Source: Chloroflexota bacterium (GTDB taxonomy: Bacteria > Chloroflexota > Anaerolineae > Anaerolineales > VGOW01). Taken from it: a DNA stretch of 64,000 bases. The notes beneath the pieces are model-generated. The model was not told where the DNA came from. It saw nothing but the letters and a program-made list of their open reading frames with translations, and made no database searches. Positions 30,779 to 45,360 of this stretch are shown piece by piece. The first letter of the stretch is position 1; each line of letters begins with the position of its first letter. The translations under genes were made by a program, and so were the position numbers. The DNA is taken from positions 85,722-149,721 of the forward strand of contig JACRBQ010000035.1 in the NCBI GenBank assembly GCA_016213135.1, given 5' to 3'.

Positions 30779-31460
30779 CGGGCTTTGCCATCGCCACCGA
30801 TGTGCGCCCCGACATTCTCATCATCGACGAAGTGCTGGCCGTGGGCGACGAAGCCTTCCAGCGCAAATGCCTCGACCGCATGGACGCCTTCCACGAGGCC
30901 GGAGTCACGATCCTCTTCGTCTCGCACGACTCGGCTCTCGTGCGCCGCATGTGCCACCGCGCCGTGTGGCTGGAGCATGGCCGGGTGCGCGCCACCGGCC
31001 CCGCCGCGCAAGTCGTCGCCCATTACCAGTCTGCCGGGCACGGCTGATCACCTCCGCCTCTTCGTCATCGGCTACTACGGTTTTCACAACGCCGGCGACG
31101 AGGCCATCCTCGCCGCCATGCTGCGCGAACTGCGGGCCGCGCTGCCCGGCGCGGTTTTCACCGTGCTCTCCGGCGACCCGGCGCACACCCGCCGCGCTCA
31201 CAACGTCGAGGCCGTCCATCCCAACCACCTGCGCGATCTCGCCGAAACGATCCGCCGCTCCGACCTCGCCCTCCTCGGCGGGGGCGGACTCGTTCACGAC
31301 CAGTGGGGCTACAAGCCGACCCGGACAGGCGGCCTTCGGCCGGTTGTCCCGGCACGAATACGACGCGCTGTTCGCCCGCAACCGCGCCCGGTTCGAGGCC
31401 AAATGGAAAACGCAATGGACGCCGCATCGGAGCCGGGCAGCTTCGACCTCATGAGCGCGG
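30779..31460 (+). pseudogene. Composite remnant: C-terminal half of a Wzt/TagH-like ABC ATPase, N-terminal fragment of a CsaB-like pyruvyl transferase, C-terminal fragment of a glycosyltransferase
   Basis: Three frames: GFAIATDVRPDILIIDEVLAVGDEAFQRKCLDRM..VSHDSALVRRMCHRAVWLEHGRV (no Walker A); DHLRLFVIGYYGFHNAGDEAILAAMLRELRAALPG..LALLGGGGLVHD; FGRLSRHEYDALFARNRARFEAKWKTQWTPHR. Confidence 0.8.
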
Positions 31461-31533
31461 GCGCTCGCCCGATGATCGCGCCGGGAAGGAGTTGCGAGAG
31501 TCGGGATGATCTGACAAACGCGAAGTTTGAGGC

Positions 31534-31562
31534 TTGACAGGGTTATATATTTTGTATAAAAT
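31534..31562 (+). promoter_or_regulatory. Sigma70-type promoter TTGACA-N17-TAAAAT
   Basis: Consensus -35 and near-consensus -10 upstream of the ArsR gene. Confidence 0.6.
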
Positions 31563-31647
31563 AGCCTGCAAATATTCAAAGTAAATAAGACTTGCGATAT
31601 TGCCCGCGCGGCTGCGCCCCTGTCCAGAGAGTAGAAACCACCTAACC

Positions 31648-32031
31648 ATGCCAGATCTTCTGCCTCGATTCAAGGCCGAGTTCTTCAAAGCCCTGGCCCA
31701 TCCTGCCCGTATCAAGATTCTGGAATCGCTGCAGACCGGCGAATTGAGCGTTACAGAGCTGCAAGACAAATTGGAGATTGAGGCGTCGAGTGTTTACCAA
31801 CAATTAGCCGTCCTGCGCAACAAGAACATCGTCGAGACGCGCAAGGCCGGCACGACTGTTTACTATCGCGTACGCGACCCGGAAGTATTTGGACTGCTCG
31901 CCGTCGCTCGCCGTATTTTCAACAATCATTTGATCGACACCCGTTCAATGCTGGAACAACTGGGAGAGGGGGAACTGCAGAACACGCCAAAAACGAAATC
32001 GAAGCGCGCCGCTGCCGTCAGCGCGCGTTAA
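31648..32031 (+). CDS. ArsR-family transcriptional regulator
   Basis: FFKALAHPARIKILESLQTGELSVTELQDKLEIEASSVYQQLAVLRNKNIVETRKAGTTVYYRVRDP. Confidence 0.88.
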   Translation: MPDLLPRFKAEFFKALAHPARIKILESLQTGELSVTELQDKLEIEASSVYQQLAVLRNKNIVETRKAGTTVYYRVRDPEVFGLLAVARRIFNNHLIDTRSMLEQLGEGELQNTPKTKSKRAAAVSAR

Positions 32032-32034
32032 TCT

Positions 32035-32143
32035 CCGCCCAAGCCTTCCAGCACGGGGGACCCAGCGACATCTGGGGTGAATCTGGGCCTCGCCCGGTAG
32101 GGTCACTTTTGGGACCCGAACCCGTCAGCTAACCTCGTCGGCG
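32035..32143 (+). ncRNA. Cyclic di-AMP riboswitch (ydaO-yuaA family)
   Basis: Conserved elements in order: CACGGGGGACCCA, TCTGGGGTGAATC, CCGGTAGGG, GACCCGAACCCGTCAGCTAACCTCGTCGGCG; closing P1 CGCC/GGCG. Confidence 0.87.
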
Positions 32144-32146
32144 TAC

Positions 32147-32192
32147 TAAAAGCCCCTTGAACAAATGGGTTCAATGGGCTTTTGCGTTTTTG
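32147..32192 (+). terminator. Intrinsic terminator, likely riboswitch expression platform
   Basis: AAAAGCCCCTTGAACAAATGGGTTCAATGGGCTTTTGCGTTTTT hairpin plus T-rich tail immediately after the riboswitch. Confidence 0.8.
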
Positions 32193-32234
32193 CAAGTTGA
32201 TCGCTATCCGACTACCTTCTAGGAGATCCGTCTT

Positions 32235-32600
32235 ATGGCCTCGCCGACTCTGCCGTTGCAAGACTTGCCGATCCTCGAATCGATTGCCTGCACCTTCATT
32301 GAAATTCACCTGGATGCAGTCGCCAAACGGGATCTGGCCATTTGGTTTGCCGAACATCCGAATAGCCCATGCGCCAAATACGAACTCTGTCAGCACTTGG
32401 ACCATCACCGCACTGCAATCGACAGAGGGCTGCGTGCTTTGCAGGAAGCCGGCGCGATTGTTCCGGCCCGCGCCGAGGGCCACCCCGCCTGGCAATTGAC
32501 ATCCGACACGGCCACTCGCCAAATCCTGCAAGCGGTCGCGCGCTATTTCCGCAAACACCCAGACATGCGCACCGTTATTACGCATTACGAACCGGCTTGA
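32235..32600 (+). CDS. Small winged-HTH-like protein of unknown function
   Basis: LAIWFAEHPNSPCAKYELCQHLDHHRTAIDRGLRALQEAGAIVPAR...HPAWQLT HTH-like pattern; AGGAGA RBS. Confidence 0.6.
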   Translation: MASPTLPLQDLPILESIACTFIEIHLDAVAKRDLAIWFAEHPNSPCAKYELCQHLDHHRTAIDRGLRALQEAGAIVPARAEGHPAWQLTSDTATRQILQAVARYFRKHPDMRTVITHYEPA

Positions 32601-32871
32601 ATTCATTGGAGACCGTGAATTACATGCGTCAGTTGCGCCGGTGCTGGAACTGTCTCTTGAAGAGTGGGCCGCCGAGTGGGCGCCGACCGTCGACATTTCA
32701 CTCGATGCGGCAAAAGCCGAGATTGGACGTGCCTTGCCGGAGCCTGTTTCGTTGAATCAGATTTGATCTTGCACAGCGTATTGACCCCCTTCAGTTCAAC
32801 TTGACCGCAAAAGTGCTCTAATTTGCTTTGCGTTTCGGCCAGTATCGCGGAATCGAGCGGAAAACAACCCC

Positions 32872-33390
32872 ATGCCTGCGCTATTTCAGAAGATTTTCAA
32901 AACCGGAATCGTCACCGAACCGCTCGGCCCCGACGAGGCTGAAATCATTCAACTCGTCCGGCAGGTGGACGAGAAATCAAAACGTCTGCTGGGCCGCGCC
33001 CTCGCCATCCGCGAGGTAGACGCCGGGTCGTGCAACGGCTGTGAAATCGAAATCACCGGCCTGACCGGCCCGGTGTACGACAGCGAGCGCTTCGGCATTC
33101 ACTTCGTCGCCTCGCCGCGCCACGCGGATATGCTGCTGGTGACCGGCCCGGTGACGCGCAACATGGAAGTCCCGCTCCGCAAAACCTACGAGGCCACGCC
33201 CGACCCCAAGCTGGTAGTGGCCGTCGGCGACTGCGCTCAGACCTGCGGTGTATTCAAGGGCAGTTACGCCGTCGTCGGCAGTGTGGACAAGGTTATCCCT
33301 GTGAATGTATTCGTGCCGGGTTGCCCGCCCGAGCCCGCCGACATTCTGCGCGGCATCCTCGCGGCGCTCGACCGGATGCCTGGGAAATAA
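32872..33390 (+). CDS. NuoB/HycG/HyfI-like small subunit of hydrogenase-related complex
   Basis: REVDAGSCNGCEIEITGL, VAVGDCAQTCGVFKGSY, VFVPGCPPEPADILRGILAAL: N2-cluster cysteines intact. Confidence 0.92.
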   Translation: MPALFQKIFKTGIVTEPLGPDEAEIIQLVRQVDEKSKRLLGRALAIREVDAGSCNGCEIEITGLTGPVYDSERFGIHFVASPRHADMLLVTGPVTRNMEVPLRKTYEATPDPKLVVAVGDCAQTCGVFKGSYAVVGSVDKVIPVNVFVPGCPPEPADILRGILAALDRMPGK

Positions 33391-33420
33391 CTCCCAACTT
33401 CCAAATCTCCAATCTCGAAC

Positions 33421-35469
33421 ATGCAGACTCTCTTTCTCGCCATGGTTTCAGCCTACGTCCTCGGCGCGTTCGTCGCGCTGCCCGAAGGGGGCGGCAGGGG
33501 AACGCTCGGGCGTGGGCTGGTTGCGCTGGGCGCAGTCGTCGGCGCGGGTGCGGGATCCGCGCTCGGCGCAAGCGTTATCTTATCGGGCGCGCCGTTCACG
33601 CTTTCTGTCCCCGAACTTCTGCCGATAGCGGGCGGTCTCGCGCTCCGGCTCGACTCGCTTGGCGCGTTCTTCCTCGTTCTCATCGGCCTCGGCGCAATCC
33701 CGGCGGCAATCTACGGCGCGGGCTACTCGGCGGCCTACGAAGACGGGCGCGCCTCCTTGCGCCTGCTCGGCGTAATGCTCAACCTGTTCCTGCTCACCAT
33801 GAGTCTGGTAACGCTGGCCGACAACGTCCTCACCTTCCTGCTGATGTGGGAAGGGATGTCGCTCACCTCGTACTTTCTCGTCATCACGGAGTCGGGTGAA
33901 GAAGGGACGATGCGGGCTGGGCTGTGGTACGCAGCGATGACGCACGCCGGGCTGGCGCTCCTGCTGGCCGCGTTTGTCCTGCTGACCGCGTACCCGCGCG
34001 GCGGCCCGGGCGCGTTCGCCGACTTGCGCGCCGGCGCGGCCTCGCTCTCGGGGACGACGCGCAGTGTCATCTTCCTGCTGGCCTTCCTCGGCTTCGGCTC
34101 GAAGGCGGGCATCGTGCCACTGCATGTCTGGTTGCCGCGCGCGCACCCCGCCGCGCCGAGTCACGTCTCGGCGCTGATGTCCGGGGTGATGATTAAGATG
34201 GGCGTGTACGGGATTCTGCGCGTCGCGCTCGATTTGCTCGGCGGCGGCCCGCCGTGGTGGGGGGCGCTGGTGTTGGGCCTCGGCGCGGCCTCGGCGCTGC
34301 TGGGGATTCTGTACGCACTGATGGCGAACGACCTCAAGCGCCTGCTGGCTTACTCCAGCGTGGAGAATATCGGCATCGTTTTCATCGGCGTGGGCGCGGG
34401 TCTGCTGTTCGGCGCGCGCGGCCTGCCGACGGCGGCGGCGCTGGCCTTCGTCGCCGCGCTGTATCACGCGCTCAACCACACCGCCTTCAAGGGATTGCTG
34501 TTCATGGGTGCAGGGTCGGTTTTGCACGCCACGCACACCCGCGACATGAATCTGATGGGCGGACTGATTAAGCGGATGCCGTGGACGGCGCTGTTTTTCC
34601 TCATCGGCGCTGTGGCGATTGCGGGCCTCCCGCCGCTGAACGGGTTCGTGGGCGAGTGGCTATTGTTCCAGTCGCTTCTGCCGGGCGTGAGCATTCCGCA
34701 GCCGGTCGTCGCCGCGCTGGTGACGATGGCCGTGGGGATGCTGGCCCTCACAAGCGGGCTGGCCGCTGCCGGATTCGTCAAAGCCTACGGCATCACTTTC
34801 CTCGCCATCCCGCGTTCGGAGGAAGCCGCGCAGGCGCACGAAGCCTCGCTCTCGATGCGTGCCGGGATGGGGTTGCTCGTCATTGTCTGTATCGCGCTCG
34901 GACTCGCACCCGCTGCTGTGGTGCCGCTGTTAGGGCGCGTCGTGGCCGGGTTGGGCGGCCTGCCCGCCGTCGCCCCGTTATTTGCCGTCAACCTCTCCCT
35001 GCAAATGCCTCACGGCTTCGCCGAAATTTCGCCGACGCTGGCCGCGCTCGGCCTGCTCATCGTGCCGGGCCTTGTGCCGGTGGGGATGTTTGTGCTAGGC
35101 GCCAACCGCCGCCTGCGCGTGGGCGACACGTGGGGCTGTGGCCGCGTGGGACAGACGCCGCGCATGGAATATACGGCCACGTCGTTTGCCGAACCGTTGC
35201 GCCGCGTGTTCGCCGAACTCTACCGCCCGACGAAGGAACTCACGGTTGACTTCCACCCCGACTCCAAATACTTCGTGCAGGCTATCGAGTACCGCACCGA
35301 CATCCGCTCGTGGTTTGAGGAGTTTCTCTACGAGCCGTTGCTGAACGCCACGCAGTGGGTGAGCCGCCGGATACGGCGGTTGCAGTCCGGCTCTCTGCAC
35401 GGCTACGTAGCGTATCTCTTCATTGTATTGGTGCTGATGCTGGGCGCGCTGTTGTGGCCCGGCAAATAA
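33421..35469 (+). CDS. HyfB-like proton-translocating antiporter-type subunit (copy 1)
   Basis: MSLTSYFLVITE, FLGFGSKAGIVPLHVWLPRAHPAAPSHVSALMSGVMIKMGVYG, LKRLLAYSSVENIGIVFIGVG, C-terminal FAELYRPTKELTVDFHPDSKYF. Confidence 0.93.
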   Translation: MQTLFLAMVSAYVLGAFVALPEGGGRGTLGRGLVALGAVVGAGAGSALGASVILSGAPFTLSVPELLPIAGGLALRLDSLGAFFLVLIGLGAIPAAIYGAGYSAAYEDGRASLRLLGVMLNLFLLTMSLVTLADNVLTFLLMWEGMSLTSYFLVITESGEEGTMRAGLWYAAMTHAGLALLLAAFVLLTAYPRGGPGAFADLRAGAASLSGTTRSVIFLLAFLGFGSKAGIVPLHVWLPRAHPAAPSHVSALMSGVMIKMGVYGILRVALDLLGGGPPWWGALVLGLGAASALLGILYALMANDLKRLLAYSSVENIGIVFIGVGAGLLFGARGLPTAAALAFVAALYHALNHTAFKGLLFMGAGSVLHATHTRDMNLMGGLIKRMPWTALFFLIGAVAIAGLPPLNGFVGEWLLFQSLLPGVSIPQPVVAALVTMAVGMLALTSGLAAAGFVKAYGITFLAIPRSEEAAQAHEASLSMRAGMGLLVIVCIALGLAPAAVVPLLGRVVAGLGGLPAVAPLFAVNLSLQMPHGFAEISPTLAALGLLIVPGLVPVGMFVLGANRRLRVGDTWGCGRVGQTPRMEYTATSFAEPLRRVFAELYRPTKELTVDFHPDSKYFVQAIEYRTDIRSWFEEFLYEPLLNATQWVSRRIRRLQSGSLHGYVAYLFIVLVLMLGALLWPGK

Positions 35470-35497
35470 GGGCGAATTCAAAACTCGCCGACGCCCT

Positions 35498-37522
<2,025 letters not shown>

Positions 37523-37560
37523 TCCACGAAGACACACGAACGAAACCGAAGAGGAATTAT

Positions 37561-38502
37561 ATGACTCACTACATTCTCGAAATTGCTCAAGCACTGCTGG
37601 CGCTGTTGCTTGCGCCCCTGCTCGTGGGGTTCGTGCGCTGGGTGAAGGCCCGCCTGCAAAACCGGCGTGGCGCGCCCCCGTGGTTGCCCTACTTTGAACT
37701 CGCCAAGTTGTTCGGCAAAGAGGTGGTGATGTCGAACAACGCCTCGTGGCTGTTCCGCTTCGCGCCGACCATCGTGTTCGCCAGCGCGCTGGCAGTGACG
37801 TTCCTCGTCCCGCTCATCGCGGCACCCCTGCCGTTCGACAACGTGGGCGACCTGCTCGTCGTCGTCTATTTGCTTTTGCTGGGGACGTTCTTCCTGGCGC
37901 TGGCCGGACTCGATCCGGGCACGGCCTTCGGCGGTATGGGGGCCAGCCGTGAGATGACCGTGGCCGCCATCGCCGAGCCGACCATTGCCCTCGCCATCTT
38001 CGGCCTGGCGCTGGGCGCGGGCTCCACCAACCTCGGACGCATCGTGACCGCGACGCTGGCGAATCCCGGGGTGGCAATCAGCCCCGGCCATCTGCTGGCT
38101 TTCGCCGCGCTCTTTATCGTCACACTGGCTGAGACTGGCCGCCTGCCGGTGGATAACCCGTCCACGCACCTGGAATTGACGATGATTCACGAAGCGATGA
38201 TTCTGGAGTATTCGGGCCGCTACCTCGCCCTGATTGAATGGGCGGCGTGGCTGAAACTCACCATCTTCTTCTCCCTGCTGGCGAACCTGTTCGTGCCGTG
38301 GGGGCTGGCGACGGTCCTTACCCCGGCGACGCTGGCGATTGCAGTCGTGACGCTTATCATCAAACTCGCCGTGCTGGGTCTGGTCGTAGCCGTCGTCGAA
38401 ACGCGCGTTGCCAAACTGCGCCTCTTCCGCGTGCCGGAACTGCTGGGCCTGTCGTTTGTTTTGGCCCTGCTGGCGGTCACGTCATCGTTTTTGCTCAGGT
38501 AG
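37561..38502 (+). CDS. HyfC/NuoH-like membrane subunit
   Basis: LLAPLLVGFVRWVKARLQNRRGAPPWLPYFELAKLFGKEVV, ETGRLPVDNPSTHLELTMIHEAMILEYSG. Confidence 0.93.
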   Translation: MTHYILEIAQALLALLLAPLLVGFVRWVKARLQNRRGAPPWLPYFELAKLFGKEVVMSNNASWLFRFAPTIVFASALAVTFLVPLIAAPLPFDNVGDLLVVVYLLLLGTFFLALAGLDPGTAFGGMGASREMTVAAIAEPTIALAIFGLALGAGSTNLGRIVTATLANPGVAISPGHLLAFAALFIVTLAETGRLPVDNPSTHLELTMIHEAMILEYSGRYLALIEWAAWLKLTIFFSLLANLFVPWGLATVLTPATLAIAVVTLIIKLAVLGLVVAVVETRVAKLRLFRVPELLGLSFVLALLAVTSSFLLR

Positions 38503-38506
38503 AAGT

Positions 38507-38595
38507 TCTTCACCGCAAAGACGCCAAGGGCGCCAAGTGTTCTTCTTTAGTTTTTCTCTTGGCGCTCTTCGCGCCTTTGCGGTTCAAGGTGTTGA
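38507..38595. repeat. Hairpin-forming CACCGCAAAGACGCCAAGGGCGCC element
   Basis: TTCACCGCAAAGACGCCAAGGGCGCCAAG...CTTGGCGCTCTTCGCGCCTTTGCGGTT between hyfC- and hyfE-like genes; related to 54431-54574 and 59509-59653. Confidence 0.85.
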
Positions 38596-38598
38596 AGT

Positions 38599-39258
38599 AT
38601 GAATGACTCCCTCTTCTCTCAACTCTCCACCCTCGGCTCCAGCGTGGTGCTGTTGTTCGGCATCACCCTGTTGTGGCGGCGGAGCCTGCGCGCCTACACC
38701 GGCGCTTTTCAGTGGCAGTCGGCGGTGCTGGCGGCGATGTTTGTCATCATTGGCTACTTCGGCCACGACCCCGAACTGTATTTTGTGGCCGTCTTCTTCG
38801 GTATTCTCAAGGTGTTCATCCTGCCGCGCTATCTTGAGCGCATGGAAAAACGGTTCGGCGGTCAGCGCGAGTCCCAGCCTTACGTGAATGTCGCTACTTC
38901 GCTCATCCTGGCCGGCCTGCTCGTCCTGCTGGCCTACGCCATCACCCGCCCGTTGGTGCTGGTGAGCGCGCTTCCGACGCGCGGCGGCCTGCCGCTGGCC
39001 ATGGGACTCATCTTCGTCGGGCTGTTCGTCGTCATTACGCGCAAGAAGGCGCTGACGCAAATCGTCGGCTTTCTGGTGATGGAGAACGGCATCGCGCTGC
39101 TGGCCGTGCTCGGCACCTTCGGCATCCCGCTCATCGTCGAGCTGGGCGTGTTCTTGGATGTGCTGATGGGCTTCCTCGTCATGCAGGTCTTCGTCTATCA
39201 CATTCATGGCACATTCGAATCCATTGACGTTGACCAGTTGAATGAACTCAAACACTGA
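38599..39258 (+). CDS. HyfE-like membrane subunit
   Basis: Hydrophobic, NuoK-like GFLVMENGIALLAVLGTFGIPLIVELGVFLDVLMGFLVMQVF. Confidence 0.87.
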   Translation: MNDSLFSQLSTLGSSVVLLFGITLLWRRSLRAYTGAFQWQSAVLAAMFVIIGYFGHDPELYFVAVFFGILKVFILPRYLERMEKRFGGQRESQPYVNVATSLILAGLLVLLAYAITRPLVLVSALPTRGGLPLAMGLIFVGLFVVITRKKALTQIVGFLVMENGIALLAVLGTFGIPLIVELGVFLDVLMGFLVMQVFVYHIHGTFESIDVDQLNELKH

Positions 39259-39269
39259 GTAATCCCCAT

Positions 39270-40787
<1,518 letters not shown>

Positions 40788-40800
40788 AGGGCGCTTCGCT

Positions 40801-42405
<1,605 letters not shown>

Positions 42406-42510
42406 CGCGCATCTTTCATTCGCAGAATATCTCAAAGCAGGCGTGCCAATCACGCCGGCGACGCCGACGAGTTGAACGGAGTTGATCGATGAAATCATTG
42501 CTTGCGTAAC

Positions 42511-43029
42511 ATGAAGAGCATCAGTCTGCGACGTAAGCGGAAATGGCCCTTCTTTTGGCAACAAGAGAAGCCTGCCGATTTGAAACAGGCCGACCTGCAC
42601 GGTCAGGATTTGCGGGTCATGGCGCTGGACGGCGCGCATCTGCAACATGCCAATCTGTCCGGCTGCAATTTGTGCGGGGCCAGCTTGGTCGGCGCTAACC
42701 TTGACTTTGCCAACCTCAGCCAGGCGGATTTGACCGAGGCCAATTTGAGCGTTGCCACACTGTACGCCGGCGATCTGCGCGAAGCGACATTGACCCGGAC
42801 CAATCTGTTCAGCGCCGATCTCCGTCACGCCAATCTCCACGAGGCCAATTTGCGAGAGGCCAATCTGATCGATGCGGATTTGCGCGGGGCAAAATTGGTC
42901 GGGGCCGACTTGCATTCCGCTGTTTTGCGCGGCGCTGACCTGACCGGCGCAGAATTAGCTCAAGCAGATTTTACTGCGGCAGACTTGACCGAGGCGGTGA
43001 TGCCCGATGACACAGGCAAACATCATTGA
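42511..43029 (+). CDS. Pentapeptide repeat protein
   Basis: A(D/N)LxxA(D/N)L repeats: ADLTEANLSVATLYAGDLREATLTRTNLFSADLRHANLHEANLREANLIDADLRGAKL... Confidence 0.95.
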   Translation: MKSISLRRKRKWPFFWQQEKPADLKQADLHGQDLRVMALDGAHLQHANLSGCNLCGASLVGANLDFANLSQADLTEANLSVATLYAGDLREATLTRTNLFSADLRHANLHEANLREANLIDADLRGAKLVGADLHSAVLRGADLTGAELAQADFTAADLTEAVMPDDTGKHH

Positions 43030-43039
43030 AAGGATGCCC

Positions 43040-43468
43040 ATGTTGGTAAAAAACGCGATGCAGATCGGCAGTGTCCATACTCGCCCAGAGGCAACCCTCC
43101 ATGAGGCAGCCGAGTTAATGATCAAGCATGGCGTGACTGCTCTCGCGGTCATGTCCGACGATCGAGTCGTGGGAGTCATCCGGTTGGCAGACTTGCTGAC
43201 GGCGCCAATCCCGGCCGGTTATCATGGGCATGCGTCAGAACATCGCGATGCGACGCAACTATTGGAAACTTGGAAGCTGCTGGCAGTGCAGCAAATCATG
43301 AACGATCACCCAATCTCGGTATACGAGGATACACCGTTGATGAAGGCGGTCGCCCTGATGATCAACCATAATCGCCAGCAGTTGCCCGTCCTGCGCGGGG
43401 GCAAGATCGTAGGAATGTTGACCCGCGCTGATGTTGTGCGGACGCTGCTGATGGTGAAGCAGGTTTGA
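43040..43468 (+). CDS. Two-CBS-domain protein
   Basis: TRPEATLHEAAELMIKHGVTALAVMSDDRVVGVIRLADLL and YEDTPLMKAVALMINHNRQQLPVLRGGKIVGMLTRADVV. Confidence 0.9.
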   Translation: MLVKNAMQIGSVHTRPEATLHEAAELMIKHGVTALAVMSDDRVVGVIRLADLLTAPIPAGYHGHASEHRDATQLLETWKLLAVQQIMNDHPISVYEDTPLMKAVALMINHNRQQLPVLRGGKIVGMLTRADVVRTLLMVKQV

Positions 43469-43512
43469 ATAAGCGCGAGTTTCTGGCGTAGAGCCACACT
43501 CCTCGCACGCCG

Positions 43513-44088
43513 TTACGGCGCAGCGGTGGCCGTGGGTGTTTCGATCACGGTGATTTTGATGAACAGCACCGGCCCGAACGCCTTGCCATCGGCGTCGCGC
43601 AGTTGCCATTTGCCTGCGTAGTCGCCGGGGGCGGTGGGCGCGGTCATGCTAATTTGCACCACGGCCTCGCTGCCCGCTTTTGCCGGATACAGCCCGTGCT
43701 CGCCCGAAGCGCCCATGGAATTACCCTCCACATAAGTCACCCGGTAATCGGGTCCCCAATCGCACGTGCCGCTGTTGCGAACGCTCCAGCGTTTGTCAAT
43801 GGCCACGCCCGGAAGGAGCTGCGAGAAATCCGGCACGGTGAGGTCGCTGAGGAAGGCGGCATCGTTGGCGCAGGGGGCGGGCGTGGGCGCCGGTGCTGGC
43901 GGGGTGAACGGGGTGGCGGGCACCAGCGTGAAGCCCGGTTCGGGAGTGCGGGTGAGGGGGATGACGAGGACGTTGGGTGTGGATGCGCCCATCGGCGACG
44001 CGGGCGGGGGCGCGGCCGTGCGCGGCGCGGGGGTTGCCGATCCGCACGCGGCGGCCAGCAGGGCGATGAGTAACACAAATCTGCGCAT
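43513..44088 (-). CDS. Lipoprotein with NBR1 FW (Ig-like) domain
   Basis: Lipobox LLAAACG, then KRWSVRNSGTCDWGPDYRVTYVEG...GDYAGKWQLRDADGKAFGPVLFIKITV. Confidence 0.75.
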   Translation of the reverse strand: MRRFVLLIALLAAACGSATPAPRTAAPPPASPMGASTPNVLVIPLTRTPEPGFTLVPATPFTPPAPAPTPAPCANDAAFLSDLTVPDFSQLLPGVAIDKRWSVRNSGTCDWGPDYRVTYVEGNSMGASGEHGLYPAKAGSEAVVQISMTAPTAPGDYAGKWQLRDADGKAFGPVLFIKITVIETPTATAAP

Positions 44089-44161
44089 CGCATGGATTAT
44101 AGAACAAAAAACGGGCTCACCCGGCGGGGAGTCCGTTTTGGTTGACAGGCGTGGAGATGGG

Positions 44162-45292
44162 CTACACCGCCACCTCTTCGGCGACGGCTTCGGCGTCGGC
44201 CTCGACCGCCTCTTCCGATTCGACCTCGGCGCGCACCACGGGCAGGGGGGCGGCCCCGGCGACGGTTTGGGCGCGAATGGCTAACTCGATTTCCTCGGCC
44301 AGGTCGGGATTTTCGCGCAGGTAGTTCTTGGCATTCTCGCGCCCTTGCCCCAGCCGGGTGTCGCCGTAGGCGAAGAACGCTCCGCGCTTGCTAATGACTT
44401 CCAGCGCCGCGCCGATGTCGATCAGCTCGCCAACCTTGCTGATGCCCTCGTTGTACATGATGTCGAATTCGGCCTCGCGGAACGGCGGGGCCACTTTGTT
44501 TTTGGTGACGCGCACGCGGGTGCGGCTGCCCAGGATGTCTTGCCCGACCTTGATGGCCTGAATGCGGCGCACGTCGCAGCGGATGCTGGCATAAAATTTG
44601 AGCGCCATGCCGCCGGTGGTGGTTTCGGGGTTGCCGAACATGACGCCGATTTTTTGCCGGAGCTGGTTGGTGAAGAGCACCGCGGTGTTCGATTGTTTGA
44701 TGGCGCCCGACAGCTTGCGCAGGGCCTGGCTCATCAAACGGGCGTGCAGTCCCATGTGGCTATCGCCCATTTCGCCTTCAATTTCGGCGCGGGGCACCAG
44801 GGCGGCCACCGAGTCCACCACCACCACGTCCATAGCCCCCGAGCGCACCAGCGCCTCGGCGATTTCCAGCGCCTGCTCGCCGGTGTCCGGCTGGGCAATG
44901 TACAGGTTATCCACGTCCACCCCGCACTTGGCGGCATAAACCGGGTCGAGGGCGTGTTCCATGTCGATGTAGCCGCAAATGCCGCCGCGCTTCTGCGCCT
45001 GGGCTACCACGTGCTGGCACAGGGTGGTTTTGCCCGACGACTCCGGTCCGTAGATTTCGGTCACGCGCCCGCGCGGCAAGCCGCCGATGCCGAGGGCAAT
45101 ATCGAGGGCCAGCGAGCCGGTGGGGATGCTTTCCACTTGCATGTGGGTGGCATCGCCGAGTCGCATAATTGACCCGTCGCCGAAGCGTTTGGTCAAATCG
45201 CCCAGCGTTTTATCCAGACTGTTTCTCCGAGCCGCCTGGGCTGCAAGCTCGCTCTTTTCGATTCTCTCGGCTTTGTCACTTTTGCTTGCCAT
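44162..45292 (-). CDS. recA: Recombinase RecA
   Basis: [84 protein letters not shown]. Confidence 0.98.
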   Translation of the reverse strand: MASKSDKAERIEKSELAAQAARRNSLDKTLGDLTKRFGDGSIMRLGDATHMQVESIPTGSLALDIALGIGGLPRGRVTEIYGPESSGKTTLCQHVVAQAQKRGGICGYIDMEHALDPVYAAKCGVDVDNLYIAQPDTGEQALEIAEALVRSGAMDVVVVDSVAALVPRAEIEGEMGDSHMGLHARLMSQALRKLSGAIKQSNTAVLFTNQLRQKIGVMFGNPETTTGGMALKFYASIRCDVRRIQAIKVGQDILGSRTRVRVTKNKVAPPFREAEFDIMYNEGISKVGELIDIGAALEVISKRGAFFAYGDTRLGQGRENAKNYLRENPDLAEEIELAIRAQTVAGAAPLPVVRAEVESEEAVEADAEAVAEEVAV

Positions 45293-45348
45293 GGTGGGGT
45301 CTCCTGTGAAGTATATAAAACCAGTCGCCAATAGAGGGGAAACGGCTG

Positions 45349-45360
45349 GAACGTATGTTC
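45349..45360. promoter_or_regulatory. LexA/DinR-type SOS box GAACGTATGTTC
   Basis: Perfect GAAC-N4-GTTC 57 bp upstream of recA ATG; second imperfect copy GAACAAATGTGT at 45368-45379. Confidence 0.8.

Noticed and set aside
30802-31047. Functional ABC transporter ATPase
   Set aside because: Lacks Walker A and the whole N-terminal half; called as pseudogene fragment.
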